DNA of 64,000 nt, taken from contig JBKHXX010000038.1 of NCBI GenBank assembly GCA_046565765.1, positions 19,019-83,018 on the forward strand, in the 5' to 3' direction. Source of the DNA: JBFMCT01 sp046565765 (GTDB taxonomy: Bacteria > Actinomycetota > Acidimicrobiia > Acidimicrobiales > AC-14). The notes under the pieces were generated by a model that was not told where the DNA came from, did not search any database, and saw nothing but the letters and a program-made list of their open reading frames with translations. A program made the translations under genes and the position numbers. Positions 9,401-16,898 of this stretch are shown here, in pieces. How positions within the stretch are numbered: the first letter of the stretch is position 1; each line of letters opens with the position of its first letter.

Positions 9401-10185
9401 CGAGCGCTGAAGAAGCCCTCGGACACGAAGGCACCCGCCAGGAAGCCAAGGGACTCTTCGTCATCCGACGGGTAAGCGGGTGGGGGGTTCGTCTGTCGGG
9501 CCAGGACAACCGTGTCGTCGGCTGAGATTTCGTCGAGACGCTTCCACAGGAGAAGGGGGACGCCTGCGACGGCCGTGAGGCAAAGCAGGGGGTGATTCGG
9601 CGTACCCGTGATCTCATAGCCGTCGGTCGTCCGCACGCGGAGGGTGGGATGGTCCCCGCTGTGGAACAGTTTGGTGGCGAGCACGGGGTTCCCGAACTTG
9701 TCGGCAACCTTGACTGCGATGTCGACCTCGGAGTCCGGTAACAGCGGTGCCCCGGCGAGGTCGGCGATGCGCAGGGTGCCGTCCATCGTGCGGACCATCG
9801 TGTCCCCGGTAACGCAGTAGCGCTCGGCCGCGGCTTCGAAGTCGGGGCTGCCGTAGTTGCCGTGGAAGTCGATCAGGGGGTGGCGCAGGGAGAACGGCTG
9901 GGCCATGCGGACGAGGGCGTCGTAGATGGCCTGGTTGCCGTGGGGGTGGTACTTGGCCATCACGTCGCCGGTGACCCGGGCGCACTTCACGTGGGGGCGG
10001 TCGGGACGGAAGCCCTGCTCGAACATGTCGTAGAGGATCCGGCGGTGGACCGGCTTCAGCCCGTCGCGCACGTCGGGGAGCGCACGCTGGGTGATCATCG
10101 CCAGCGCGTAGACCAGGAAGGACTGCTCCATCTCCTCCTGGAGCTCGATGGGCTCGATCCCGAACAGCGGCGTCTGGTCGCTCAT
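6496..10185 (-). CDS. gyrA: DNA gyrase subunit A with intein
   Basis: 1229 residues: a GyrA extein of about 810 residues interrupted by a 419-residue intein after Tyr123. GyrA with GyrB introduces negative supercoils; Tyr123 (AAAERY) is the DNA-cleaving residue. N-terminal motifs RALPDVRDGLKPVHRRILY and KYHPHGNQAIYD are present, and the C-terminal wrapping domain has the GyrA-box-like QGRGGRG. Protein activity requires splicing to rejoin ERY with TECRLSP. It is transcribed after gyrB, from which it is separated by a 47-base palindrome. The ribosome binding site AAAAGGA sits partly in that palindrome. Confidence 0.97.
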   Translation of the reverse strand: MSDQTPLFGIEPIELQEEMEQSFLVYALAMITQRALPDVRDGLKPVHRRILYDMFEQGFRPDRPHVKCARVTGDVMAKYHPHGNQAIYDALVRMAQPFSLRHPLIDFHGNYGSPDFEAAAERYCVTGDTMVRTMDGTLRIADLAGAPLLPDSEVDIAVKVADKFGNPVLATKLFHSGDHPTLRVRTTDGYEITGTPNHPLLCLTAVAGVPLLLWKRLDEISADDTVVLARQTNPPPAYPSDDEESLGFLAGAFVSEGFFSARRARFNNTDPLFFEEVVASYDEVVGGPRYVYSRQLASGRTIHELDVQKVGHLLASPLAELAGKRSAQKRVPRFVWEGSPGLKRAFLQALFEGDGSMGLSERRSLAIYYSSRSLGLVQDIQQLLLEFGVVSRARTCPTGEVRLAINNRRNCRAFAGNVGFWGRKQAVLRARLLTIPSRSSALSRDRIPFVADYIRQECGRGPGGSLAKHNIDRVERWERDAEAIWSMIESEEVRAVVRPLVESGYYYATVASVEAAGVQPVYSIRVDSDCHSFIANGFVNHNTECRLSPLAMQLMAGINEDTVDFAENYSGEFREPVVLPARFPNLLVNGSQGIAVAMATNIPPHNLGEVVDATVHLVDHPDATPDDLMQFVKGPDFPTGGYILGRQGILDAYRTGRGSIKMRAKAEIVEGKRGEEIVVTELPYQVSVRAVAEKIQELVDSRQLEGIRDIDNLSAKGLTRIVIYLKRDANANVVLNNLYKYTPLQTNFAVNSVALVDGVPRTLNLAQLLGAYVDHQVEVITRRSEFRLAKANARAHIVEGLLKALDMIDLIIETIRASEDKADARRRLMAEPFEFSEEQAEHILDMTLARLTRLSRSEYEDEMAKLRTTIAELEAILGDPVVLRGVIKSELGESRDKWASPRLAEITFDPGDLDNLDLIDDEELVVTMTKAGYIKTVSADAFRPQGRGGRGISGTKLKDNDYVTRILHTTAHAYLLFFSNRGRVYRLRAHEIPMKERTARGTAIVNLLPLAPDERIQAVIDTRDYETSRYLFFATKRGQVKKTRFTEYDSSLRAGIIAINLKDGDELVRVIQTNEGDDIFMVSRTGMTIRFDEDEVRASGRAAQGVIGMRLRDDDEVVSCDVARDGCDILIITDAGFGKRTKVERFPKKGRGTLGVKGIRLTARRGYVVAAFMVSPDDEILLVSSTGITNRQRVSGISSQGRDATGVKIMDLQEGQTVAGVAPVLSTEE
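8560..9816 (-). other. GyrA intein with LAGLIDADG homing endonuclease
   Basis: 419 residues starting with CVTGDTMV and ending GFVNHN before Thr. Block B is TGTPNHPLL, block F contains VYSIRVDSD and block G ends in VNHN, giving a standard class 1 intein (Cys1, Asn-last, Thr+1). Endonuclease motifs LGFLAGAFVSEG and LLQALFEGDG both keep an acidic residue, so the homing enzyme may be active. The insertion point after the catalytic tyrosine is the same as in the Mycobacterium xenopi and M. leprae GyrA inteins. A 60-base sample inside (9181-9240) is 65% G+C against 77% in an extein sample (7141-7200), which fits a later arrival. Confidence 0.93.
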
Positions 10186-10191
10186 CGGTCC

Positions 10192-10238
10192 TTTTGGGGC
10201 GTCTCAGCCACCTGGGGCGTGGTTGCGGCGCCCCAAAA
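10192..10238. repeat. 47-base palindromic repeat, copy B
   Basis: Same element as at 582, with TTTTGGGGCG and GCGCCCCAAAA arms. It fills most of the gyrB-gyrA spacer; its end is only 6 bases from the gyrA start codon and supplies the A residues of the gyrA Shine-Dalgarno sequence. Confidence 0.85.
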
Positions 10239-10248
10239 CGGGGTGGGG

Positions 10249-12180
10249 TCAGATGTCAAGGAACCGGACGTCCTTGGCGTTGGTCTGGATGAACTGCTTG
10301 CGGACCTCGACGTCGTCGCCCATGAGCACGGAGAGCACCTCGTCGGCCAGGGCGGCCTGCTCGACGGTGACCTGGAGGAGGGTGCGGCGGTCGTTGTCCA
10401 TGGTGGTGAGGCGGAGCTCCTCGAAGTCCATCTCGCCGAGGCCCTTGAGGCGCTGGAAGTCGTTCTTGTGGTTGGGGTTCTCGGCCAGGAACCGCTCCTT
10501 GGCCGCGTCGTCCTTGAGGTAGGACTTCTCCTTGCCCACGATGGTGGAGTACAGCGGCGGCTGGGCGATGAAGACGTGGCCCTGGGCCACCAGGTCGGAC
10601 ATCTGGCGGAAGAAGAACGTCAGCAGCAGCGTGCGGATGTGGTTGCCGTCGACGTCGGCGTCAGCCAGCACGATGACCTTGTGGTAGCGGATCTTGGAGA
10701 CGTCGAACTCGTCGCCGATGCCGGCGCCGATGGCCGAGACCAGCGACTGGATCTCGGCGTTCTTCAGCATCTTGTCGACCCGGGCCCGCTCGACGTTGAG
10801 GATCTTGCCCCGGATGGGGAGGATGGCCTGGCGCACGGGGTCGCGGGCGTTGATGGCCGAGCCGCCGGCCGAGTTGCCCTCCACGATGAACAGCTCCGAC
10901 TCCTCGGGGTTGCGCGACGAGCAGTCGGCCAGCTTGCCGGGCAGGCCGGCACCCTCGAGCAGGGTCTTGCGGCGGATGACCTCGCGCGCCTGGCGGGCGG
11001 CCAGGCGTGCCCGTGACGCCTGGATGCCCTTCTGCACGATCTGGCGGGCCTCGGTGGGGTGCTCCTCCAGCCACTCGGCCAGCTTGTCGTTGGTGACCCG
11101 CTCGACCAGCGAGCGGATCGACACGTTGCCCAGCTTGGCCTTGGTCTGCCCCTCGAACTGCGGCTCGCGCAGCTTCACGCTGACGATGGCGGTGAGGCCC
11201 TCGCGGATGTCCTCACCGAGGAGGTTGTCGTCCTTCTCCTTGAGCAGCCCCTTGGCCCGGGCGTACTTGTTGACCACGTTGGTGAGGGCCTTCTTGAAGC
11301 CCTCCTCGTGCATGCCCCCCTCGATGGTGGCGATGCCGTTGGCGAAGGAGTGGATGCCCTCGTAGTAGCCGGTGTTCCACTGGTAGGCGATCTCCACTTC
11401 CTGCTCCGCCTCGGCCGCCTCGAAGTGCCCGACCCGCTTGAACAGGGCGTCCTTGGCGTGGTTGAGGTGGCGGACGTAGTCGACGATGCCGCCGGTGTAG
11501 CGGTAGACCTGCTCCTGCTCGTGGCCGGGGCGCTCGTCGCGGAAGCGGATCTCCAGCCCCTTGTTGAGGAAGGCGTAGATCTGCAGGCGCTCGAGCAGCG
11601 TGGTGGCCCGGAACTCGGTGCCCTCGGAGCTGAAGATGCCGGGGTCGGGCCAGAACGCCACGGTGGTGCCGGTGCGGTTGCGGGGCGCCTTGCCGGTGAC
11701 CTCCAACCGGCCGAGGGGGCGGCCGCCGTTGACGAACTCGATGCGGTGGCGCTTGCCGTCGCGGTCGATCTCCAGCTCCAGCCGCTTGGACAGGGCGTTG
11801 ACCACGCTGACGCCCACGCCGTGCAGGCCGCCCGAGACCTTGTACCCCTGGCCCCCGAACTTGCCCCCGGCGTGGAGGGTGGTGAGCACGACCTCGGCCG
11901 CCGACTTGCGCCGGTCCTTGGGATGGGGGTCGACGGGGATGCCCCGCCCGTCGTCGACGACCCGGCAGCCGCCGTCGGCGGTGAGGGTGACGTCGATGCG
12001 CGTCGCGTGGCCGGCCATGGCCTCGTCGACGGAGTTGTCGACGACCTCGTAGACCAGGTGGTGCAGGCCGTTGAGCCCGGTGGACCCGATGTACATCCCG
12101 GGGCGCTTGCGGACCGGTTCCAGGCCCTCGAGGACCTCGATGTCCTTCGCCCCGTAGGACGGTGCTGCCTGTGAAGCCAA
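10249..12180 (-). CDS. gyrB: DNA gyrase subunit B
   Basis: 643 residues, the usual length for actinobacterial GyrB. The GHKL ATPase motifs are seen in VDNSVDEAMAG, DDGRGIPVD and GLHGVGVSVVNALS, the Toprim acidic cluster in EGNSAGGSA and DADVDGNHIRT, and the C-terminal PLY motif in AQPPLYST. It uses ATP to drive GyrA-mediated supercoiling. The start is TTG at 12180; no in-frame ATG or GTG lies between it and RKRPGMYIG, and AAAAGGA lies about 11 bases upstream. Confidence 0.96.
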   Translation of the reverse strand: MASQAAPSYGAKDIEVLEGLEPVRKRPGMYIGSTGLNGLHHLVYEVVDNSVDEAMAGHATRIDVTLTADGGCRVVDDGRGIPVDPHPKDRRKSAAEVVLTTLHAGGKFGGQGYKVSGGLHGVGVSVVNALSKRLELEIDRDGKRHRIEFVNGGRPLGRLEVTGKAPRNRTGTTVAFWPDPGIFSSEGTEFRATTLLERLQIYAFLNKGLEIRFRDERPGHEQEQVYRYTGGIVDYVRHLNHAKDALFKRVGHFEAAEAEQEVEIAYQWNTGYYEGIHSFANGIATIEGGMHEEGFKKALTNVVNKYARAKGLLKEKDDNLLGEDIREGLTAIVSVKLREPQFEGQTKAKLGNVSIRSLVERVTNDKLAEWLEEHPTEARQIVQKGIQASRARLAARQAREVIRRKTLLEGAGLPGKLADCSSRNPEESELFIVEGNSAGGSAINARDPVRQAILPIRGKILNVERARVDKMLKNAEIQSLVSAIGAGIGDEFDVSKIRYHKVIVLADADVDGNHIRTLLLTFFFRQMSDLVAQGHVFIAQPPLYSTIVGKEKSYLKDDAAKERFLAENPNHKNDFQRLKGLGEMDFEELRLTTMDNDRRTLLQVTVEQAALADEVLSVLMGDDVEVRKQFIQTNAKDVRFLDI

Positions 12181-12261
12181 CGACCTGGTTGTCCTTTTCG
12201 ACGACGCGACGGGCCAAGAGGGATGGGCCTGTCGGTACGCCCCATCGTACCAGTTGGGGCC

Positions 12262-12588
12262 CTATTTCGGGCGGACGGTGACCCTGATCCGGGTGACCGT
12301 TCCGGGCCCCGCGACGTCGTCGATGCGGCGCTTGAGGTCGGCCTCCAGGTAGGCGAGCTGGGCGGCCCACGCCGGCTGCTCGCAGGCGATGGTGAGGGTG
12401 CCGCGGGAGAGGGCGAGGGGGCGGGCGTGAGCCGCCACCGCGGGGCCGACGATGTCGGTCCACCGGCTGAAGATGGCCGTCAGCGCGCCGGCGCCGGGGC
12501 CGCCCAGGGAGCGGGCGATGCGGTCCAGGGAGTCGCCCAGCCGGCGCGGTGGCGGGGGGTCGCCGGGCAGCGGCCGCCAGGGCGTCAC
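12262..12588 (-). CDS. dciA: DUF721 / DciA-type helicase loader protein
   Basis: 108 residues. The DUF721 pattern W-x-x-IVGPAVAAHARPLAL, then GTLTIACEQPAWAAQL is clear in the second half, after a short Pro-rich start. DciA-type proteins interact with the replicative helicase DnaB in bacteria lacking DnaC, and in actinobacteria the gene typically sits between recF and gyrB as here. GTG at 12588 overlaps the recF stop (GTGA). Confidence 0.85.
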   Translation of the reverse strand: MTPWRPLPGDPPPPRRLGDSLDRIARSLGGPGAGALTAIFSRWTDIVGPAVAAHARPLALSRGTLTIACEQPAWAAQLAYLEADLKRRIDDVAGPGTVTRIRVTVRPK

Positions 12589-13655
12589 GTGATCCTGCCG
12601 CCGGCGACGGTCACCGTCCGGTCGGGCGACACGCCCGCGGGCAGGTCGCCGGCGGTGGTGAGGACGGCCTGGCCGGGGGGCAGGTGGGCGACGAGGGCGG
12701 CGGAACGGGCCGCGTCGAGCTCGGAGAACACGTCGTCGAGCAGGAGCAGGGGCGGCTCGCCCACCTGCTCGCTGACCACGGAGTGGGCGGCCAGGCGCAG
12801 GGCCAGGGCCAGCGACCGCTGCTCGCCCTGGGAGGCGTGGGTGCGGGCGGGCATGCCGTTCACCGCGAGGACGAGGTCGTCGCGGTGGGGACCGACCAGG
12901 GACACGCCCCGGCGGAGCTCGTCGCGGCGGGCGAGGTGGAGGGCGGCAGCCAGCCCGTCGGCCCGCCACGGGGCGTCGTAGGACAACCCCGCCGCCCCGG
13001 TTCCCGACATCTCGGCGTAGGCCTTGGCCACCGCCGGGTCGAGGCGCGCGGCCAGGTCGGCCCGGGCCTGGCCGAGCGCCTCACCCGTCTCGACCAGGCG
13101 GGCGTCCCACACCTCGAGGGTGGTGACGACGTCGTCGGTCAGCCGGCCCCCCGACTGCTGGAGCAGGGCGTTGCGCTGGCGCAGGACCCGCTCGAAGTCG
13201 CGGCGGGCGGCGGCGTGGCGGGGATGGAGGGAGGCGAGGGCGTCGTCGAGGTAGCGGCGGCGGCCGGTGGGACCGCCCTTGACCAGCTCCAGGTCGTCGG
13301 GGGAGAAGACGCTGACCCGCAGGGTGCCGGCCAGGTCGGCGGACCGACGGAGGGGCTGGCGGTTGACCGTCACCCGGCCCCGCCCGTTGGGGCGGATCTC
13401 GGCCTCGATCAGCAGCGTGCGGCCCTGGCGTTCGCCCTCGCCCCGCACCACCGCCTGGGGGGCGCCGGTGCGCACCAGGGCCTCCCCGCCCACCCCCCGG
13501 AACGACGCCAGGGTGGCGAGGTAGGCGACGGCCTCGAGGAGGTTGGTCTTGCCCGCCCCGTTGTCGCCCACGACGGCGAGCAGGCCGGGTGGCAGGGGAA
13601 CGTCCGCCGACTCGTAGTTCCGGAAGTCCGCCAGCCAGAGACGGTCGAGTCGCAG
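12585..13655 (-). CDS. recF: DNA replication and repair protein RecF
   Basis: 356 residues if started at CTG 13655, two bases after the dnaN stop. That start restores the expected LRLDRLWLADFRNY opening; no ATG, GTG or TTG occurs in frame before the GTG at Val28, which would delete the first strand and the conserved FRNY. The Walker A is GDNGAGKTN, the signature motif is HASQGEQRSLALAL and the Walker B is LLLLDDVFSELD. RecF loads RecA at single-strand gaps. The CTG start is unusual, so the exact 5' end is uncertain; the gene identity is not. Confidence 0.92.
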   Translation of the reverse strand: MRLDRLWLADFRNYESADVPLPPGLLAVVGDNGAGKTNLLEAVAYLATLASFRGVGGEALVRTGAPQAVVRGEGERQGRTLLIEAEIRPNGRGRVTVNRQPLRRSADLAGTLRVSVFSPDDLELVKGGPTGRRRYLDDALASLHPRHAAARRDFERVLRQRNALLQQSGGRLTDDVVTTLEVWDARLVETGEALGQARADLAARLDPAVAKAYAEMSGTGAAGLSYDAPWRADGLAAALHLARRDELRRGVSLVGPHRDDLVLAVNGMPARTHASQGEQRSLALALRLAAHSVVSEQVGEPPLLLLDDVFSELDAARSAALVAHLPPGQAVLTTAGDLPAGVSPDRTVTVAGGRIT

Positions 13656-13656
13656 C

Positions 13657-14766
13657 TCAGGACACCCGCACGGGCATGAGCAGGTACAGGTAGTCGGCGC
13701 CCTCGAGTGGGCGGACGGTGGCCGGCTTCAGGGCGTCGAGCGTCTCCAGCAGGACCTCGTCGCCGCCGCAGGCCTCGATGCCGTCGATGAGGAACTCGGG
13801 GTTGAAGGCCACCACCATCTCGGCCCCCTCGTACTTGGCCTCGACGTCCTCCCGGGCCTGGCCCACGTCCTGGGTGATGGCGCTCAGCTCGACCGCATCG
13901 GGCCGCAGCGACAGGCGCACGGGGGCGGCGTCGCGGGCCAGCAGCTTGACCCGGCGCACGGCGTCGAGGAAGGGCGCCTTGGCCACCGTGAGGCGGTTGG
14001 GGTAGTGGGGCGGGATCAGCTGGCGGTAGTTGGGGAAGTCGCCCTCCAGCAGGCGGGTGGTGAGGCGCACGGTGTGGCCGCCTTCGGGACCGACCGCGAA
14101 CGAGGCCTCGTCGGTGCCCAGGCGCAGGGCGACGTGCTGGGCGCCCGACAGGATGCGGGCCAGCTCCCCCAGGGCCCGGGACGGCACCAGGACGTGCTGG
14201 CCCTCGGCCAGCAGGGTGGTGCCGGGCAGGTCGCGCAGGGCGAGGCGGTAGGAGTCGGTGGAGACCAGCCTGAGGCCGGCCGACTCCGCCTCGAACAACA
14301 CGCCGGTGAGGATGGGGCGGGCATCGTCCTTGCTGGCCGCCCGCACCACCTGGTTGAGGGCGCCGACCAGCGAGGGGGCGTCGAGGTCGACCGCGTCGCC
14401 CGTGACCTGGGGGAGGCGGAGGAACTCCTCGGCGGGGAGGACCCGCACCGCGAACTGGGAGCGCCCGGAGGCGATGGTGGCCTCGCTCCCCTCCACGGCC
14501 AGGGTGACGGCCCCCGGCTCCAGGGCCCGCACGATGTCGGTAGCCAGGCGGGCGGGCACCACACACACCCCCGGCTCCGAGCCGGTGACGGCCAGCTCCA
14601 CCTGCACGGTGAGGTCGAGGTCGCTGCCGGCCAGGTGGAGGCGGTCGGCGTCGAGCTCCATGCGGATGCCGGACAGGGCGGGCAGCGCCCCCCCGCGGGT
14701 GGCAGCGGCCCGGCCGGCGATCGACATGGCCTCGACGAGGGCGTCACGTTCGGCTCGAAATCTCAT
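13657..14766 (-). CDS. dnaN: DNA polymerase III beta subunit (sliding clamp)
   Basis: 369 residues beginning MRFRAERDAL and ending YLYLLMPVRVS, the typical clamp C-terminus. Three repeated clamp domains are recognisable, including VPARLATDIVRAL and VPSRALGELARIL. It encircles DNA to hold the replicative polymerase. It follows dnaA across a 216-base spacer and is followed immediately by recF. Confidence 0.96.
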   Translation of the reverse strand: MRFRAERDALVEAMSIAGRAAATRGGALPALSGIRMELDADRLHLAGSDLDLTVQVELAVTGSEPGVCVVPARLATDIVRALEPGAVTLAVEGSEATIASGRSQFAVRVLPAEEFLRLPQVTGDAVDLDAPSLVGALNQVVRAASKDDARPILTGVLFEAESAGLRLVSTDSYRLALRDLPGTTLLAEGQHVLVPSRALGELARILSGAQHVALRLGTDEASFAVGPEGGHTVRLTTRLLEGDFPNYRQLIPPHYPNRLTVAKAPFLDAVRRVKLLARDAAPVRLSLRPDAVELSAITQDVGQAREDVEAKYEGAEMVVAFNPEFLIDGIEACGGDEVLLETLDALKPATVRPLEGADYLYLLMPVRVS

Positions 14767-14982
14767 GGGACGTCCTGTTTACCTTCGTTATGAGACAGGT
14801 ATGAAAGGGAAGCACTGGTAGTAGGCCCTGTGGATTGAGGACAACCGGCGACGGGGCTGGTCACGGCCCGTGAATTGCACGAATGTGCTTCCGCAGGGGG
14901 CTCCTTCGCGGCTGAGGAAGCGGCGGAGGCCTGTGGAAAGCGCGGCGCTGGTCCCCAACTTTGCCGCTGGCGCGCGGCCCCG
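14767..14982. promoter_or_regulatory. dnaA-dnaN spacer with DnaA-box-like sites (possible part of oriC)
   Basis: 216 bases without a gene. TGTGGATTG (14829-14837) and TGTGGAAAG (14932-14940) each match 7 of 9 positions of the DnaA box TGTGGATAA. The spacer is more AT-rich near the dnaN start (TTTACCTTCGTTATGAGACAG). In many actinobacteria oriC lies here, but it usually holds many boxes; only two weak ones are visible, so this may be just the dnaN promoter or one part of a divided origin. Confidence 0.4.
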
Positions 14983-16422
14983 TCATCCACCGGCGCGAAT
15001 GCGGTGGATCAGGGCGGTCACCTGGTCGTAGATCGGCCGCCGTTCCTTCATGAGCTGGGAGATCTTCTCGACCGCGTGCATGACCGTGGTGTGGTCGCGG
15101 TCGCCGAACACCCGCCCGATGGCCGGGTAGCTGAAGTCGGTCAGCTCCCGGAACACGTACATGCCGACCTGGCGGGCCTGCACGAGGGGGCGGCTGCGGC
15201 TCTTGCCGGTGAGCTCCTCCACGGGGTGGCCGAACATCTCCGACGTGGCGTCGAGGATCATCTTGGGGGTGATGCGGCGGCTGTCCGTCCCCCCGATGAG
15301 GCGGCCCAGGACCTCCTCGGCCACCGCCGGCGACAGGGTCACGTGGTTGAGGCTGGCGTAGGCCGACGCCCGCAGCAGGGCCCCCTCCAGCTCCCGGATG
15401 TTGTCGGTGATGTGGGTGGCGATGTACTCCAGGACGCCGTCGGGGATGGCGATGGGCTGGCCGTTGGCCCACTTGCGCAGGATGGCCAGGCGGGTCTCGA
15501 GGTCGGGGGGCTGGACGTCGGTGATGAGCCCGCCGGCGAAGCGGCTGCGCAGCCGCTCCTCCAGGGTGGCGATGTTGCGGGGGGCCCGGTCGGAGGAGAT
15601 CACGACCTGGCGGCCGGCGGAGTGGAGGTGCTCGAAGGTGTGGAAGAACTCCTCCTGGAACCGCTCCTTGTTCTCGATGAACTGCACGTCGTCCACCAGG
15701 AGGACATGGCAGTCTCGGTAGCGGCGCTTGAAGGCGGTGGTGGCGTTGGTGCGGATGCTGTCGACGAAGTCGTTGAGGAACGTCTCCGTCGACACGTAGC
15801 GCACGTGCATGGCCGGGTAGTGCTCGTGCACGTAGTGGGCGATGGCGTGGAGCAGGTGGGTCTTGCCCAGGCCGGTGCGCCCGTAGATGAACAGCGGGTT
15901 CCACGACCGGGCCGGCTGCTCGGCCACGGCCAGGGCCGCGGCGTGGGCGAAGCGGTTGGAGTCGCCGATGACGAAGTCGTCGAAGGTGAACTTGGGGTTC
16001 AACGGCGAGTCGCCCGGGGGCGTGGCCTGCATCGGGACGGCGGGGGCGGCGGGGGCGGCGGGGGCGGCCGCTGGAGCTTCGGCGGGGGTGGCCGCGGGAG
16101 CGGCCGAGGGGGCGGCCGCGGCGGGTGGGATCACGGTGGTGCTCGGGGGCGCGGGCTCGTCGTCGACGGCGGCGTCGGTGGCGACGTCGAAGACCACCGT
16201 GTAGGGCTCGCCGGTGACCTCCGTCAGCACCTGCTGGATGCGGTCGAGGTGCCGCGACTCGATCCGCTCCTTGGCCAGGATGCTGGGAACGCTCACCCGC
16301 AACCGGTTGCCCTCGAGGGCGGTGGCGCGGGCGCCTGCCAACCAGGCGTTCCACATGCCGTCGGGGAACGCATCGCGCAGCCGCCCCACGCATGTGGCCC
16401 ACAGAAACTCGGCCCCGGCCAG
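14983..16422 (-). CDS. dnaA: Chromosomal replication initiator DnaA
   Basis: 479 residues from CTG 16422, with GGGAGG six bases upstream. Domain I (EFLWATCVGRLRDAF...MWNAWL) is followed by an Ala/Pro-rich domain II (about residues 90-140), the AAA+ domain with GRTGLGKTHLLHAI and LLVDDVQF, and DNA-binding domain IV with GDRDHTTVMHAVEKI. No ATG, GTG or TTG precedes the LWATC segment in frame within a reasonable distance; the next GTG (16389) would remove that conserved segment. The start therefore appears to be CTG, though this needs proof. Confidence 0.95.
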   Translation of the reverse strand: MAGAEFLWATCVGRLRDAFPDGMWNAWLAGARATALEGNRLRVSVPSILAKERIESRHLDRIQQVLTEVTGEPYTVVFDVATDAAVDDEPAPPSTTVIPPAAAAPSAAPAATPAEAPAAAPAAPAAPAVPMQATPPGDSPLNPKFTFDDFVIGDSNRFAHAAALAVAEQPARSWNPLFIYGRTGLGKTHLLHAIAHYVHEHYPAMHVRYVSTETFLNDFVDSIRTNATTAFKRRYRDCHVLLVDDVQFIENKERFQEEFFHTFEHLHSAGRQVVISSDRAPRNIATLEERLRSRFAGGLITDVQPPDLETRLAILRKWANGQPIAIPDGVLEYIATHITDNIRELEGALLRASAYASLNHVTLSPAVAEEVLGRLIGGTDSRRITPKMILDATSEMFGHPVEELTGKSRSRPLVQARQVGMYVFRELTDFSYPAIGRVFGDRDHTTVMHAVEKISQLMKERRPIYDQVTALIHRIRAGG

Positions 16423-16740
16423 CGCACACCTCCCGTCCCGTCCACCAGATATCCACAGGCTGGGGAAATCTGGTGGTGCCTTCATTCGTGCCGCGGCACG
16501 GGCCGACCGGGATCGACCACAGGGCCGGGGAAGTGAGGGGCCTGTCACCGGAGGCCGCTTCTCCGGAGCGTGGAGAACCGTACCACCGCGGGCCCCGGCC
16601 GCATCAAGGGCGTAGTTCCAAGGTTTTTCGCCACGGGCGGGGCCGGACGGCGGGCGCGGTACGCTGGGCCCGACCTCTTGGGCCAGCGGGCCGGCGCGCG
16701 CCGGAGCGAGCGGCCCATCGTCCCCTCGGGGAGGCCATGC
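16423..16740. promoter_or_regulatory. dnaA-rpmH divergent intergenic region
   Basis: 318 bases between divergent dnaA and rpmH, expected to hold both promoters. It contains one good DnaA-box-like site inside a hairpin (16442-16476) and a pyrimidine/purine-poor stretch GGTTTTTCGCC near 16622. Long ORFs crossing it are extensions of shadows. I see no further clear box cluster. Confidence 0.5.
16442..16476. promoter_or_regulatory. Inverted repeat enclosing a DnaA-box-like site, dnaA leader
   Basis: CCACCAGAT (16442-16450) and ATCTGGTGG (16468-16476) are perfect 9-base complements. Between them, overlapping the left arm, is ATATCCACA (16449-16457), one mismatch from TTATCCACA. It lies about 20 bases before the dnaA start, so DnaA binding or hairpin formation here could adjust dnaA expression. 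Confidence 0.5.
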
Positions 16741-16875
16741 GTGAAACGTCCCTACCAACCCAACAACCGCAAGCGGGCGAAGCGCCACGGGTTCCGCCAC
16801 CGGATGTCGACCCGCGCCGGGCGGGCGATCCTGTCGGCGCGCCGCCGCAAGGGCCGCCACAAGCTGTCGGCCTAG
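16741..16875 (+). CDS. rpmH: 50S ribosomal protein L34
   Basis: 44 residues, VKRPYQPNNRKRAKRHGF then SARRRKGRHKLSA, a full-length match to bacterial L34, too short for most ORF cut-offs. The start is GTG 16741 with GGGGAGG six bases upstream. It lies wholly inside a second open frame that continues into rnpA (ATG at 16737, four bases upstream). L34 is a basic component of the large ribosomal subunit. Confidence 0.95.
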   Translation: MKRPYQPNNRKRAKRHGFRHRMSTRAGRAILSARRRKGRHKLSA

Positions 16876-16898
16876 CCGGGGCGGGGCCGGCCGGCCGG

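Noticed and set aside
14767..16740. A firm oriC call
   Set aside because: Only a few weak DnaA boxes are visible on either side of dnaA; the origin is likely nearby but cannot be placed from this sequence alone.
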